Positions 35,287 to 46,688 are shown, numbered from the stretch's first letter. The stretch: DNA of 64,000 nucleotides from Harmonia axyridis (GCF_914767665.1 NC_059507.1:18478718-18542717); one strand, 5' to 3'. Translations and numbers: made by a program. Notes: generated from the letters alone by a model not told the origin.

Positions 35287-35476
35287 TGCCGCCCGACTTG
35301 ACAGGCTGCAAGGCTTCAACAGGATAGAAGTCATTTGAAATTGCATTAGAGATTAAACAAAATTATAAACTAACTATATACACATTGATTAAACAGTCAA
35401 TTTTCTGCCATATTAGGTAATGGGCACAGTTTTACCACTGGGCGCTTAAAAACACCTTTTTCAGTTTTAACGCTCA

Positions 35477-36178
35477 CTAGACACCATCACTATCAGGATG
35501 AAGTTCACTAATTCGTCCGAGATCCCACTTGGTTGGAGGGCAGTTGTCGTTCCTTATGATGACCATGGTTCCCACAACAACTGGAGTGGAACCAGTAGTC
35601 CATTTTTTTCTCTGTTGGAGGGAATTCAGATAGTCCCGTAACCAACGTTTCCAGAAACATTGATGGAGCAGCTGGAGCAACTGGAACCTGGATAGCCGAT
35701 TCACTTGGATGGAAGTCACGTCTGGATCTGGTACACTTCGATACAGGCGGCCAATGTGGAAGTGAGCAAGGGTGAAGGGTGTAAACTCATAGGGATCGGA
35801 ATAGAAAGGATATAAAGGTCAGGAATTTAAGACCGATTCTATTTGTGTCAACACAGTACTAAATTCTTCAAACGTTAAAATGGTTTTCTCAATTACTTTA
35901 AATAAATGTGTCTTGAATGACGTCACATTTGCCTCCCAGATACCTCCAAAATGAGGTGAGCTAGGAGGAATAAAATGCCATTTAATACTATTCTCATCAG
36001 CGAAATTAAAAATGGACGATTCATCTTGTTTGAGGAACTGATATAAATCTTGAAGAGTGTTATTTGCACCGACAAAATTAGTTCCATTATCTGAAAACAT
36101 ATCAGATGGAAAACCTCTTCGTGAAACAAACCTTCTTAAACAAGCAATGAAAGCGTCTAATGTCAAATCTGAAACCAT
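35477..36178 (-). pseudogene. BEL/Pao integrase core and C-terminal domain
   Basis: 36178-35819 encodes the integrase core: LTLDAFIACLRRFVSRRG, then the catalytic SDNGTNFVG and FGGIWEA. 35719-35477 encodes the basic C-terminal part (FWKRWLRDYLNSLQQR, KWDLGRISELHPD) typical of BEL/Pao polyproteins. Frameshifts or stops separate these two pieces from each other and from the upstream frame ending at 36265. The integrase inserts the cDNA with a 5-base stagger, as seen at this locus. Confidence 0.83.
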
Positions 36179-36264
36179 TTCAAGATGTATTGCCTTGACA
36201 CTTAAACAAATAAACAGGCAAACATAAGCCTTTGATATTTTGCATCCTCTCGATTTCCTATCTT

Positions 36265-38145
36265 TTAATAAATCGTTTGCGCGTAATCGACACTAGTCGA
36301 CTGAATTGGGAATAAGCGCATTACTCTGCAATCAGGCAATTCAACCATGATGACTGATTGAGACGTTGGTGAAAACTTGAAACATTTTAGGCAAATTCGG
36401 ACGTACTTTTTTGCCAGATTCATTCCGTTTAGTGACCAATAAGTTTGTCGAATATTATTTAACAAGAAATGATATTCTTTCGCGAAAGTTTCATGATCAC
36501 TTACTTTCACCAGGCAATGTTGTGAGTTTTGAAGTTCTTCACTTGTTAATCTACCTGATAACCTCTGTCCCCCTTTTGACGAATTAAAACAAAATCTGCG
36601 ACGAAAGGCAACTACTCTTATAAATTTATTCAAACTAGAATACCTAATAAACATATCAAAATTTTCGGTAGTTGCGTGGAGAATACATTTATCTTTTGAT
36701 CGTTTTAATTCGAGAATTTCTTTCAATGAGGGAGTGAACTTAAATTGAAAATTGTCTCGATTGAAATCTTTTATCCAATTAGGACCGCGCCACCAGAGTT
36801 CACTCGACTGTAACTCTGACGGAAATAAACATCTAGATGCGACATCCGCATGGTTTTCGCTAGATTGGACATAGTTCCACTTAAAATTGCAGGTGAGCTC
36901 CTGAATTTCACCAATTCTGGAATCGACGAATAGCTGCAACTTGACGGGTTCTGTGTTAATCCAATATAACACAATCTCATAATCCGACCATAAATAGCAT
37001 TCTGTCACCGTGGTCATGATTTCGGTGACAGATTTCACTAATCGAGAGAGCATCGAAGCAGCTCGATACATTTTGGCTGCCAAGACGGCAAAGCGAAATT
37101 TACCGAATTTAAATAATACTTTAAAAAGATTGCCAAGAATTGGAGGTCCGACACATTGAATATCATTCAATGCATAACGTGAGGTACTAAAAGATGACCC
37201 ATTAAAAACATCTCGGATTTTTATTGTGAGACTATCCTCACGAAGAACAGGATGATTAGGTAGAAAAAATGACACCTTAAAATGCGATATGTCGCTAATC
37301 AAACTCATGTGCCCTAACTCCCGATATTCTTTCATGAAATCATGAAATCGTTCCTTGAGGACAGGATTTTTTTCTAAGCTAATCTCTTGAGGCAACAACT
37401 TTTTCATTACTGTTGCCTTTGAATCACCCAACTTACAGATATCATCTGTAAAAAAAGGAATCTTCACCCCAAATCTACCGCATTCCCTACTAGAGAAAGT
37501 GGATTCGACACTTTCTTCACGCGCTATATCTTTCTTGGAAGCAAATACTTCCTTTTTATTATTAAACCGGTTGCAGAGTAAGTCCCAAGCAATACAATAA
37601 TTATCTGATGAAAATTCAAGCGACTCTATAATTTCGGATGCGGCACTACTTAAACTAGCCCGCAAATAATGATACTTTTCAAAATTACTCATCGATTGAT
37701 TTGAATGAACTAGAGAATAAAAAATATCTTTAAAATTCAACCATCCATCTAATGTACCATTAAACTTAGGCAAGTCTATAACTGGCAATTGTACCCTTGA
37801 CTTTGCCTCAGATTTGACATCATGATTGAGAACATTTCTCTTATTCAACATCAAATTAATTTTATTTCGACACCAACACATATTGTCAGAAAATTCCTCT
37901 CTTTGACTTATTTCACTATCAAATTGATCGTCTTCACAAGACATTTCAATTTGTGACTGAACTTGATCAAAGGATTCATCAATTGACGATAAATCATCTT
38001 TAAACATTCTAATTAAATCAAAATCTCCTTCACTCAAAGAAGATGAATCACTTTCAAATTTCACAATGAGGGGTTCTAATTTCTTTACAACTATTGTGAA
38101 CTTTGCTTTTACTATAGCACGTTTTCTAACAAGCATTTTATCCAT
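36265..38145 (-). CDS. BEL/Pao gag-pol with in-frame deletions (626 aa)
   Basis: A single open frame from ATG 38145. Residues about 115-205 match the BEL gag region (DUF1759: LPKFNGTLDGWLNFKDIF). It then jumps to the pol N-terminus (FGVKIPFFTDDICKLGDS), the first RT strand region (IRDVFNGSSFSTSRYALND), and then past the RT core to the peptidase-A17/RNase H region (AAKMYRAASMLSRL, LWSDYEIVLYWI) and the integrase zinc-binding part (HCLVKVSDHE). No YXDD and no clear aspartic protease remain. That the frame stayed open across several joins is notable, though chance cannot be excluded. Confidence 0.8.
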   Translation of the reverse strand: MDKMLVRKRAIVKAKFTIVVKKLEPLIVKFESDSSSLSEGDFDLIRMFKDDLSSIDESFDQVQSQIEMSCEDDQFDSEISQREEFSDNMCWCRNKINLMLNKRNVLNHDVKSEAKSRVQLPVIDLPKFNGTLDGWLNFKDIFYSLVHSNQSMSNFEKYHYLRASLSSAASEIIESLEFSSDNYCIAWDLLCNRFNNKKEVFASKKDIAREESVESTFSSRECGRFGVKIPFFTDDICKLGDSKATVMKKLLPQEISLEKNPVLKERFHDFMKEYRELGHMSLISDISHFKVSFFLPNHPVLREDSLTIKIRDVFNGSSFSTSRYALNDIQCVGPPILGNLFKVLFKFGKFRFAVLAAKMYRAASMLSRLVKSVTEIMTTVTECYLWSDYEIVLYWINTEPVKLQLFVDSRIGEIQELTCNFKWNYVQSSENHADVASRCLFPSELQSSELWWRGPNWIKDFNRDNFQFKFTPSLKEILELKRSKDKCILHATTENFDMFIRYSSLNKFIRVVAFRRRFCFNSSKGGQRLSGRLTSEELQNSQHCLVKVSDHETFAKEYHFLLNNIRQTYWSLNGMNLAKKYVRICLKCFKFSPTSQSVIMVELPDCRVMRLFPIQSTSVDYAQTIY

Positions 38146-38485
38146 AATGAATGATACGAATATACCTACTGAATATATATATAACTGATAAATATACTAA
38201 CTATATAAGCGAATAAATTTGTTGACTCAAATAGTATTGGTAGGTAAAACAAAGGATACTTAACAAATGGGTTCCTTTGGCTCTTTCTCACACGAAAACA
38301 GTATTCTTCTGGAGACTTCAACTCGAAAGATGGACTTTTCCTCTGGCACTTTCTCGGTTTCCACTGATGTCTTCTTTAAAACAGGAACAGAAAGGTCACC
38401 AGTCTTTCGATGTAACAATTTTACACACTAACCAGAATGCGGTACACGTAGTAACTTGGAATTAAACGGTTCGAAGCTTCTATAG

Positions 38486-38612
38486 AAATATCAGGCTCCG
38501 AAGGACCATGGAAATATCAGGCTCCGAAGGACCATGGAAATATCAGGCTCCGAAGGACCATGGAAATATACGGTTCGAAGCTTCTATAAAAATATGCGGC
38601 TACGAAGGACCA
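38486..38612 (-). promoter_or_regulatory. BEL/Pao primer binding region in tandem 26-bp repeats
   Basis: On the element strand the 5' LTR end is followed at once by TGGTCCTTCG (38612 downward). The block ATTTCCATGGTCCTTCG recurs every 26 bases, four times over five unit lengths, with one decayed unit. TGGTCCTTCG matches the acceptor end of tRNA-Tyr as I recall it. Each unit thus copies the LTR end plus primer site. Confidence 0.7.
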
Positions 38613-39323
38613 TGGAAATATTTACGATTTAATGGACTGTATAAAATATAATATAAAATAATAATTCCTGCGCTGGTTAAATGGTTTTATTTTGAACACT
38701 TAAAACTAACAACAGTTAGAACAAAAAAACGTGAGCCTGTTAACATAGACTCACGAACACGTGTTTAACACGAAACAGTTAACGACACTGTTAACTATAC
38801 AAGAGCTAAAACAAATAGCACTAAAACGAAAGCCTTTTAACACTTTAAGACTTTACCAGCACGTATTAAACACGAGACAGTTAACGACACTGTTAACTAT
38901 ACAAGAGCTAAAACAGATAGCTCTAAAAACGAAAGCCTTTTAACACTTTAAGACTTTACCAGCACGTGTTAAACACGAGACAGTTAACGACACTGTTAAC
39001 TATACACCTAACTTAACTAGCTTAACTTGAGAGAAGAGAAGAGAGAGTTAGAATTATCTCATGCTTCCAGAACATAGACTTTTACCATAGAATATTACAT
39101 GCACAGAATTAATGAATTTACAATCAAGAAAACTTATCTAAAATTATACAATAAAATACAAATTATATAATTTACATTAGAAAACCTCATCAGAGGAAGA
39201 AATACAACAGAGAATATAATTCAATAATTAAATTGAATCAAATATATAAAAGAGAACTGACGCTGGCGCCATCTATGGGATTTCCCTTCAAGTCTATGAT
39301 TCATAAGCACTGCAATTTCTCCA
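38613..39323 (-). repeat. BEL/Pao 5' LTR
   Basis: Matches 34568-35286 except for two indels. It carries the same internal tandem repeat at 38770-39005. Confidence 0.93.
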
Positions 39324-39328
39324 GTCAT

Positions 39329-40823
39329 TATAATAATAAAAGTAATAGTTCTCGAAATGAACCCAATAGTAGTAATAGTATTGATCATGAATATTGTAAA
39401 TTAAATTTATAAGGGAGTAATCAAAGAGAACACAACTATGCACGGCAGTCTTATGTTGATGCCATGCTCAAAGAAAATGAAATAAATAATACGGTGGAAA
39501 TTGAGGAAATAAGTGCTGATAATCTTATAACACAAGATAACATTAAAGAGCAAAGTGCTTCACAAAAATATCTTGATACTGCAAGTGAAATGAATATAAG
39601 TGATTTGGAAGAACTTAATAAAGTTAATCTAGAAAGTTTGAAAGGAGACATTGGGTTGCTGTGGCTCATTATAGGCTAGGTCATGTTTCTAAAATGTATC
39701 TTGATAAAGCTGAAGAAATAATTGAAGAACTTAAAGGTGTGAAGTTCAATATAATTCCATCTCAGAATGTAAAATTTGTAAGAGGGCTAAAATATCTAAA
39801 CTACCATTTAACAGTGTTAGGTACAGATATACAGAATCTATGAGATTAATTCACACTGATCTCATGGGACCAATTCATCCGAGTACTTACAAATTTGGCG
39901 CTAGGTATATAATAACTTTTTTCGGCAACCGTCCGGGAAGTGCTCACTTCCCGGACGCTTTTTCTCTGAGAAAGTAGCATTTCCCGGCCTAGTCCGGAAA
40001 GTACGTACTTCCCGGACTAGGCCGGAAAAGAATCATAGAATCCATAGCAACCGAGATAACGGCTGACAGTTCATATGAAATTAGTTGTCAAAAATTTGCA
40101 TGTTTTTTGATCGCAATCGCAATAAAATATGGAAAGCAGCAGCGATAGTGTTATTCTACATGGTTGCCGAAAAAATATTGAACGCAACACGCCCGAAAAT
40201 GGTTTTTTTGGACTCACAGACTTCCAGGACTCGCTTACGCTCGTCCTGGAATTTTGTCTATTCGTCCAAAAAAAACCCTATTGTCCGCACTTGTTACGTA
40301 AATTACTATTATAGATGATTATTCTAGATATGCTTGGGCCTTTCCAATAATGAATAAAACTATGGTTCACATAGCATTTGGAAAGTTTTTAGAGGATGAA
40401 AAGAAAATACGGGGAAATAATATTAAAATTTCTAGAATGAGAATGGATAATGGTACAGAATACATGACCGAAAGTATGAAATCAATTATAGAAAGGGAGT
40501 CAATAACTTGCGAAACCACAGCACCTCATACTCCTAGCCATAATGGCACTGCTGAAAGATTCAATCGTGATTCACAGGTCAAAATTAGAAGCCTAATTTT
40601 CGACTCTGGCTTTCCTACTCAAATGTGGGCTTATGCATTGCAATTTGCATTACAAATCTATAACAAGACTCCAAAGAAATCTTGGAACTTTCAAATTCTT
40701 TATGAAAAATTTCATGATAAACCTTGGAGTATCAAGTTCTTTAGACGTTTTGGTTGTTTGAGCTATGTACTAAATCCTCTAGTTGAAGAAAAGTTTGAAG
40801 ATAGAAGTATTGAGGGATTTTAA
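39329..40823 (+). pseudogene. Copia integrase region, interrupted
   Basis: Resumes Copia pol after the BEL insertion. 39661-39843 has the pre-integrase motif AHYRLGHVSKM, and the zinc finger cysteines (ECKICKRAKISKLPF) continue in another frame. The catalytic core is spread around the inserted hairpin repeat: LIHTDLMGP before it, DDYSRYAWAF after it, then RMDNGTEYM and TAERFNR, giving the D, D and E. The region ends at 40823 with a stop (EGF, then VGCGSTSYYI in the same frame), so several mutations disable it. Confidence 0.85.
39920..40310 (+). mobile_element. GC-rich hairpin repeat (family H), copy 1
   Basis: About 390 bases interrupting the Copia integrase between the codons for IITF and IDDYSR. 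Starts TTCGGCAACCGTCCGGG and ends AATTACTATT. It contains CCGTCCGGGAAGTGCTCACT, a near-perfect palindrome around TAGTCCGGAAAGTACGTACT, and an imperfect hairpin around 40231-40251. GC and CpG content stand out from the surroundings. Two more copies are at 48371-49170. A 60-77 codon frame exists but I do not recognise it. The family is unknown; its ends look non-autonomous. Confidence 0.75.
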
Positions 40824-40977
40824 GTAGGTTGTGGAAGTACATCTTATTATATTATAGATCCTCAAACGGGAAAAGTACATAACTCAAAACATGTTGGGTT
40901 TATTGAATCTAAAACATACGGTAGTATTTATAATGTTGAAAACAAAATTTAAATATTAAAGGATCCACCTATCATAC

Positions 40978-42201
40978 GTGGTGAAGAAGATTGGAACTTC
41001 TTTCTTGAATGGATATTTAGAAAGGGTAGTATACATGGAGATTCCCGAGGGACTGAATATAGCAAAACAAAAAGATTCTCATGTTTGTAGATTGCGTAAA
41101 GCATTATATGGTCTCATGGTGAGTCCTAGACGTTGGTATGAACGTTTTAAAGAAGCCATGCTAAATATGTTATTTACTCCTTATGTATTCCAACCATGCT
41201 TGTTTACATGGAGGAAAAATTACAGATTTATCATCTTATTGTTGTATGTAGATGATATTCTGCTAGTTGACAACAATACTGAGAAAATCAAACAAGTAAA
41301 AAGAGAATTAGCTTGTAGATTTGAAATACAGGACTTGGGAACTCCAGAAAAATTTTTAGGCATTGAAATAATTAGAAATCCTAATGAGAAAACAATTTAC
41401 TTACACCAAAGAAAGTTTATTTGCAAAATGCTTGAAAAATTTGGAATGGAAGATTATAATCAATCAAGTACTCCAATGGTTACAAGAGATGGAGAAAGAA
41501 AAGCTAGTATAAGATTAAACAAAAACGGTTGTTCAGATTATCCATATAAAGAAGCAATTGGAAGTTTGTTATACTTAGCTAATGGAACTAGACCTGATAT
41601 TACATATGCAGTTAATGAATTAAGTAAAAAACAGGCTGACTTTACTGAAGATGACTGGTTAAAAGTCAAAAGAGTTTTCAGATATTTGAAAGGGACTCTT
41701 CATTTAGGGTTAAAATATACAGGTGAAGGTGAATTACTTGAATGTTTTTTAGATGCCTCACTGGGCATAAATGACCCAAAGGGGAAATCTAGCAGTGGCT
41801 TGGTAATTAAACTGTTTAATGACGTTATATATTGGAGAACAAAAAGACAAACACACATTGCACTTTCTTCAGCAGAAGCTGAATTTATTGCAATGTCTGT
41901 AGCTTGTAAGGAGCTAGTATGTCTAAGAGAAATGTGCACTAGATTATTAAAAATAAATAGACTGCCAATCCTCTATGAGGATAATACTGCAGCCATGAAG
42001 TTAGCCAAATCTGATGAGACTAAATGTTTGAAGCACATAGTGAAACTTTGTTATCACTATGTTAGGCTCGAAGTTTCAAAAGGCAACTTGATAATTAAGT
42101 GGATAAGCACAAAGAACCAAATTGCAGATTTATTTACTAAGGCACTAGGTGGAACTAAATTTGAACAATTTAGAGATGAATTATTCCATAAAATGAAATA
42201 A
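40978..42201 (+). pseudogene. Copia RT (N-terminus deleted) and RNase H
   Basis: A 407-aa open frame. It starts at SFLNGYLERVVYMEIPEG, a motif well inside the Copia RT, directly after pol sequence upstream of the RT, so the first part of the RT is deleted near 40975. RT active site YVDDILLV is intact, as are LYGLMVSPRRWYERF and FLGIEIIRN. RNase H follows with CFLDASLGI, ALSSAEAEF and EDNTAAMKLAKS, carrying the acidic residues. The frame runs to the natural end (IADLFTKALGG). It is fully open but cannot encode a complete polymerase. Confidence 0.88.
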
Positions 42202-42389
42202 TTCTATATATTTTTCAGATCTAAACCAGAAGTTTGAGTAAATCAAAATGACTCTTATGGTGGTGCAGCATTTATGTTTAGAAATATATTTTAGATTTTG
42301 TTTTTATGTTGACATTTAAAAATATATGTAATTAAGTTGTTTCGTAGACTTTAACTTAGAGGAATTGGACAGTACGGTGTAGGTCTAAT

Positions 42390-43000
42390 AATATATCTAA
42401 GTTGAATTAGCATACTAAGTTGAAATGCTAATGAATAATAAAAAAATCCTAAGTGGAATTAGCATATTATGTTTAAATGCTAATAAATAAAAAAATCCTT
42501 TGTGCAATTAGCATATTACGCTCAAATGCTAATAAATAAAAAAAATCCTATGTGGAATTAGCATATTACGTTGAGATGCTAATAAATAAAAATCATATGT
42601 GGAATTAGCATACTATGTTGAAATGCTAATAAATAAAAAATTGAGTTAAATTAGCATTCTATGTGGAAATGCTGATAAATAAGAAATTACGTTGAATTAG
42701 CATACTATGTGGAAATGCTAAAAAATAAAAATTACGTTGAACTAGCATACTATGTGGAAATGCTAATAAATAAAAATTACGTTGAACTAGCATACTATGT
42801 TGAAATGCTGAAAATATCTGGTTTTAAGTTGAATCAGCATGCTAAGGTGAAATGCTGAAATAAAAATTTTAAGTTGAACTAGCATATTACGATGAAGTGC
42901 TAAAATTTAAGTTGAGACAGCTCGCTATGTTGAAGAGCTTATTTGAAATATTTTAAGGTGGGACAGCATATTACGGTGGAATGCTGATCTGAATTATATG
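42390..43000 (+). repeat. Array of 13 tandem hairpins in the Copia 3' non-coding region
   Basis: Units of 38-53 bases. Core is ATTAGCAT, an 11-base loop such as ACTATGTTGAA, then ATGCTAAT. Units 1-5 have a perfect 8-bp stem. Later units keep the stem by paired changes: near 42834 CAGCAT/ATGCTG, near 42918 AGCTC/GAGCT, near 42963 CAGCAT/ATGCTG. The loop length stays at 11. A degraded unit follows near 43017. Confidence 0.88.
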
Positions 43001-43118
43001 ACTTGTAAGTTGAAAAAGCATATATTCAAAATACGGTGAAAATTTTTAAGGTAAAAGGTAAGGTGCATAGTTCAGTTCATAGAGATCGTCATCGGTAATT
43101 GGAACTTTGATAACAATG

Positions 43119-43130
43119 ATGAGAAGGGAG
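43119..43130 (+). promoter_or_regulatory. Copia polypurine tract
   Basis: The run GATGAGAAGGGAG ends right at the 3' LTR start and would prime plus-strand DNA synthesis. Confidence 0.75.
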
Positions 43131-43378
43131 TGTTGGAATAAATGAACTGGTTAACCGGCTCTATGTATTGAGGCCAATGATCATCCCACGGAGCATAGAG
43201 TTCATATGTAATGTTTGTTTACATTCGACTAATGAAGCCAAGCCAACCACTTGAAACTTAAGCATTAATTAATTACTTGTTGAATCTCAACTGAGTAAGC
43301 TGTGCACAATAAATACGTCGAACCTTGTTCTGTGTTTTATTGAATCCATAATTTCAATTCATATTCAAATTTCCAAAG
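43131..43378 (+). repeat. Copia 3' LTR
   Basis: About 98% like the 5' LTR by eye (differences near 43186, 43217, 43277, 43319). Followed by the duplicated ATAAG. Confidence 0.92.
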
Positions 43379-45249
43379 ATAAGTCATGTGTTTCGACATT
43401 TTGAGTTGCTCGGAACCATAGACTGTTTGAAACTAATCGGGAAAATAAACGTCCAAATTTTCCTGTTTAGCGTAATCGGTGATAAGGCCACATTAAACCT
43501 CATTTGACAGATGGTGCAAGAGAAATCAGAACGTAATCAATGTTTAAATTTTTAATCACCGATTAGGCAAATGGTGCAACTGGCCCTAATTATTATTTCT
43601 CTATGGACATAACCTGATTGTGTCACATTCACTGCGTTCGGTATATGCCACACCGTTCGCACCATAGATAAACTAGTTATCTAGATGCCCAACGAGCCTG
43701 CATAACACTGGTTCAACAATTAACACCGGTCTCAAGCGTCTTCACGCCAGTACTAAAGCTTTCGCGGAAATTTCAGATGGGATGCTTTGGCGGGAATTTC
43801 AAATGGTATTCCATTCAGAATGCTTGCTTTTGTAAATGAGAGTTAGAGCCAGTTTGAAAGTTGAGTGTGTGATATCGCACAGCGATATCAAATACTCAAT
43901 TTTCAAACTAACTCTGACTCAAACTATGTGTGAAGGGTAATTTGAGTCAGAGAAATAGAAATATATTCAATAATATATAATAAATAATAGTTTATAATAA
44001 TATGAACAATACAAAGTATTATAATATTTCGATTAATTCATCATGTTCAAAAGTTACATGTATTGTGAGAAATAACAAAATAAAATGCACAATATTCAGC
44101 CCAAGCAAGCTTGTATGCTGCCAAGTTATTCAAATACAAAAGATGGAATTACTACCACGTAAAAAATACAAAAATATCAATTCATAACAATATTATAATA
44201 AATAAACTCTGTATATTGTGTTGGATTGGTTTTTATATTACAGAATACAATAAACCTTATAATTGAATAATGAATAGGACATGAAAGCAACATTACAAAT
44301 GGAATAGAGTCAAAACAACTTATAGGGCAGGTATGGTATACAATGTATGCCCGAAACAAGATTGCAAAAACAAATACTATAAGGAATAGTTTTCAGGAGT
44401 GTATCACATTTATATGAATTAAATTTGTAAAGGCTTTTGGTTTGAAGAGAATGTCAGTCGTCATCACATCTCATTTGTTTTTATTATGGAAAAAAATAAG
44501 TTTTTGAGAAAAAAACTATTCGTACATCTTGAGATTCCAAATATTGAAATAACTGTTAAATAAAAAAAAGTTGAAAAATTAAACTGGAATGGCAAAAAGT
44601 TAAGTCTATTAGTGAAGGAAATTTGAGACAGGGATACTGTGAAGATCGAAATGGGGATAGTTTTGATGTATAATATCCTTATCAAAGTATTTTTGAACCC
44701 TTTTCGATCCTTTTTTTCCTATAATTGAAAATTTCAATCGGTGCAATTTTGATTGGGTCAGTATCCATATATACTCTTCAGTTCCTTCCACTTATTATTC
44801 TTTCATTTGTTTCAGAAAGCTTAGTTTCTTCTGTCTATGCTTTTATGCTCCTAGAGCTGGGAATAAATTATTCATATCAGATTATTCTAATTCTACAATA
44901 CATAACATGTTAACAGAAATTGAAATGACTTAATATGTATTATTATAAACTAGGCTGAAGGACTTTGGTTGATGGTCAATAAAGAACAGTAATTATTATT
45001 ATCAAAAAATAATATTTAATTATAATTGGTTGCTTATATTCCTGTTCTTCTGAATTATTTGAAACAGATGGCAGCTCGTCAATACTCTGAGATGAAATAA
45101 GCTCCTTCTCAGTACTTGAAAATATTGCTGAAGTACATATACGAAGAATTTCACTAATAATAATATACTATTTGAATAGACTCTTTAATATGAACAAAAA
45201 TACAAACCTGATGCTGATCCATTCTTAAGAAAAAGAGTTGGTACTGCAT
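43379..45249. other. TE debris right of Copia, mostly unidentified
   Basis: 43384-43560 is an imperfect mirror of 32280-32430, that is, the other side of the structure Copia entered. 43620-43800 shares GCGTTCGG and CACCGTTCGCACC with 45865-45950, suggesting paired ends of Harbinger-like elements. From 44000 to 45249 I see only AT-rich sequence without a credible gene. Confidence 0.4.
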
Positions 45250-45525
45250 CTACATGTAGCCGTATTGTTCCTGGGGAACAATTTTTTTTTTCGGAATGAA
45301 CATGACAGACATATATTTGTATATAGATTCTGGAAGCAATCCGTCGAATCTTCTTTTTGTATAATATTCAGCCATTTTTGAAACCTTTTCTGACATTCGG
45401 TGGACGATGCCGCCGAAGGGAATTAATTTTACAACCGGGTACTGAACATTTAAGAGCACCACCAATGATAAACACTGATAATTTTTACTATACTTAACGA
45501 AACACCAACTATTTCTCACCTTCAC
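45250..45525 (-). pseudogene. Possible PIF/Harbinger transposase fragment (DDE region)
   Basis: A 91-aa frame. FGGIVHRMSEKVSKMAEYY resembles the Harbinger segment with a conserved G-x-H-D pattern, and DGLLPESIYKYMSVMFIPKK resembles the LLGDSGYP...L.TP block with QEQYGY for the E..YN motif. Key aspartates look mutated (LLPES where LLGDS is expected), so it would be dead. No introns or flanking frames confirm it. The call is from motif memory only. Confidence 0.38.
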
Positions 45526-46406
45526 GTTGCAAGATACAATTTCAATTGGATTATTATCACAGATTACAGATAATAATTATTATTAAAAACAAGTTGGTCC
45601 ATGATGTCATGTCGGAGAAAATTTAGACAAACGAATTGTTATTGTTTTTCTTTTACGTAAATTAGACGTTAACGATAGAAAAACGGCCAGAACCGACCGA
45701 CCTGCCGCGAGTATCAACACGCCGGTACTTAAATAGCCTGAACCAATAATATGCCTCTAGTTGGGGGTCTATAAGATTAGTTTGTCTATGGTTCGCAGTG
45801 TTCGCACTATTCCAATCGTAGGCTCCATAAGCTTTCGGCAAATCACATCGTTCGCACAGTCTGCACCGTTCTGCGTTCGGTAAATGTTAACTAGATAGGC
45901 GGAGAAAACGGTTGGTGTGAACTGTGGACCATAGATTACAATAATATTAACATAAAAATGTAAAAAAAGAAGTACGTCAAATTATGTGAGATAGGAATTT
46001 TTGATTTCGAGAGGTTGTATTGAAGTTTTATATTCAGGACAATACAAATGAAAATTGGAAGCTTCCCAATAAGAATATATCCTTATAGAAGGAGACTAAA
46101 CCGGACATTCCAAAGATTACAATTGATGCAATTTTGGTTATATTAAATTTCTATCGAAATCCGGTAGATAGTATTCAGCTTTGAACCTAAAAATTAAAGA
46201 TTAAGGATTAGTTTGGAAATAGGTACATGCATTGGTTGTCTTTGAGCATCATGCAAGAATCTAAGAATTTTGGAAAAACGATAATTATGAAATATAAGCT
46301 TATTATGCAAAATTTCTTCATATACATATTTAGAGTTTTTTCTTGTGTTTGTATATGTTGAAGCCAATTAGAAAACGAATATTATTATCAAAAATAAAGG
46401 TTTATT

Positions 46407-46688
46407 TTACAAAGAACATAATTGAATCTCAGCGAATAAATCCATGTTCAAAGAATACATTATCATATTTCTTCTACTCTCTTCTGATTGGTTCCCTAAT
46501 TCATTATGCACATTTTCGAGGGCTACAAAATTTCCAACGTTTTCAATAAGTGGTTCATCAACAATATTCTCAGGATTATCTCCTTTCAAGATGAACACAT
46601 TATGACGGAGACAAATTAGATCTAGTCTGACCGTCTCCAATAATTTCAATCGACGAAATTTTTTTTTCTTTTCGCAAAACACATTCAA
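46407..46688 (-). pseudogene. Possible PIF/Harbinger transposase C-terminal fragment
   Basis: A 93-aa frame. FRRLKLLETVRLDLICLRHN recalls the C-terminal helix around the VLHN motif in Harbinger transposases, then an acidic linker and SEESRRNMIMYSL. It lies upstream of the 45250 fragment on the same strand, so the order is wrong for a single gene: either two copies or a rearrangement. Weak evidence. Confidence 0.32.

Larger units (their letters stand above)
34568..39323 (-). mobile_element. BEL/Pao LTR retrotransposon, internally deleted, inside Copia
   Basis: LTRs at 34568-35286 (719 bp) and 38613-39323 (711 bp), starting TGGAAATA and ending TTTCTCCA. The duplication GTCAT flanks it (34563-34567, 39324-39328). 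The 8-base LTR length difference is explained by two small indels near 34608 and 35188; I noticed no substitutions. The internal region is only 3.3 kb, lacking most of the RT, so it depended on another copy. Confidence 0.94.
32699..43378 (+). mobile_element. Copia-type LTR retrotransposon with nested insertions
   Basis: LTRs of 248 bp at 32699-32946 and 43131-43378 differ at about five positions. The flanking 5-base duplication is ATAAG (32694-32698 and 43379-43383). Order gag, protease, integrase, RT, RNase H is the Copia order. Two insertions (34568-39323 and 39920-40310) and an internal pol deletion make it non-autonomous. Confidence 0.95.

Noticed and set aside
42390..43000. CRISPR-like look of the regular hairpin array
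   Set aside because: Units lack unique spacers of even length, sit in a Copia element and in animal DNA.
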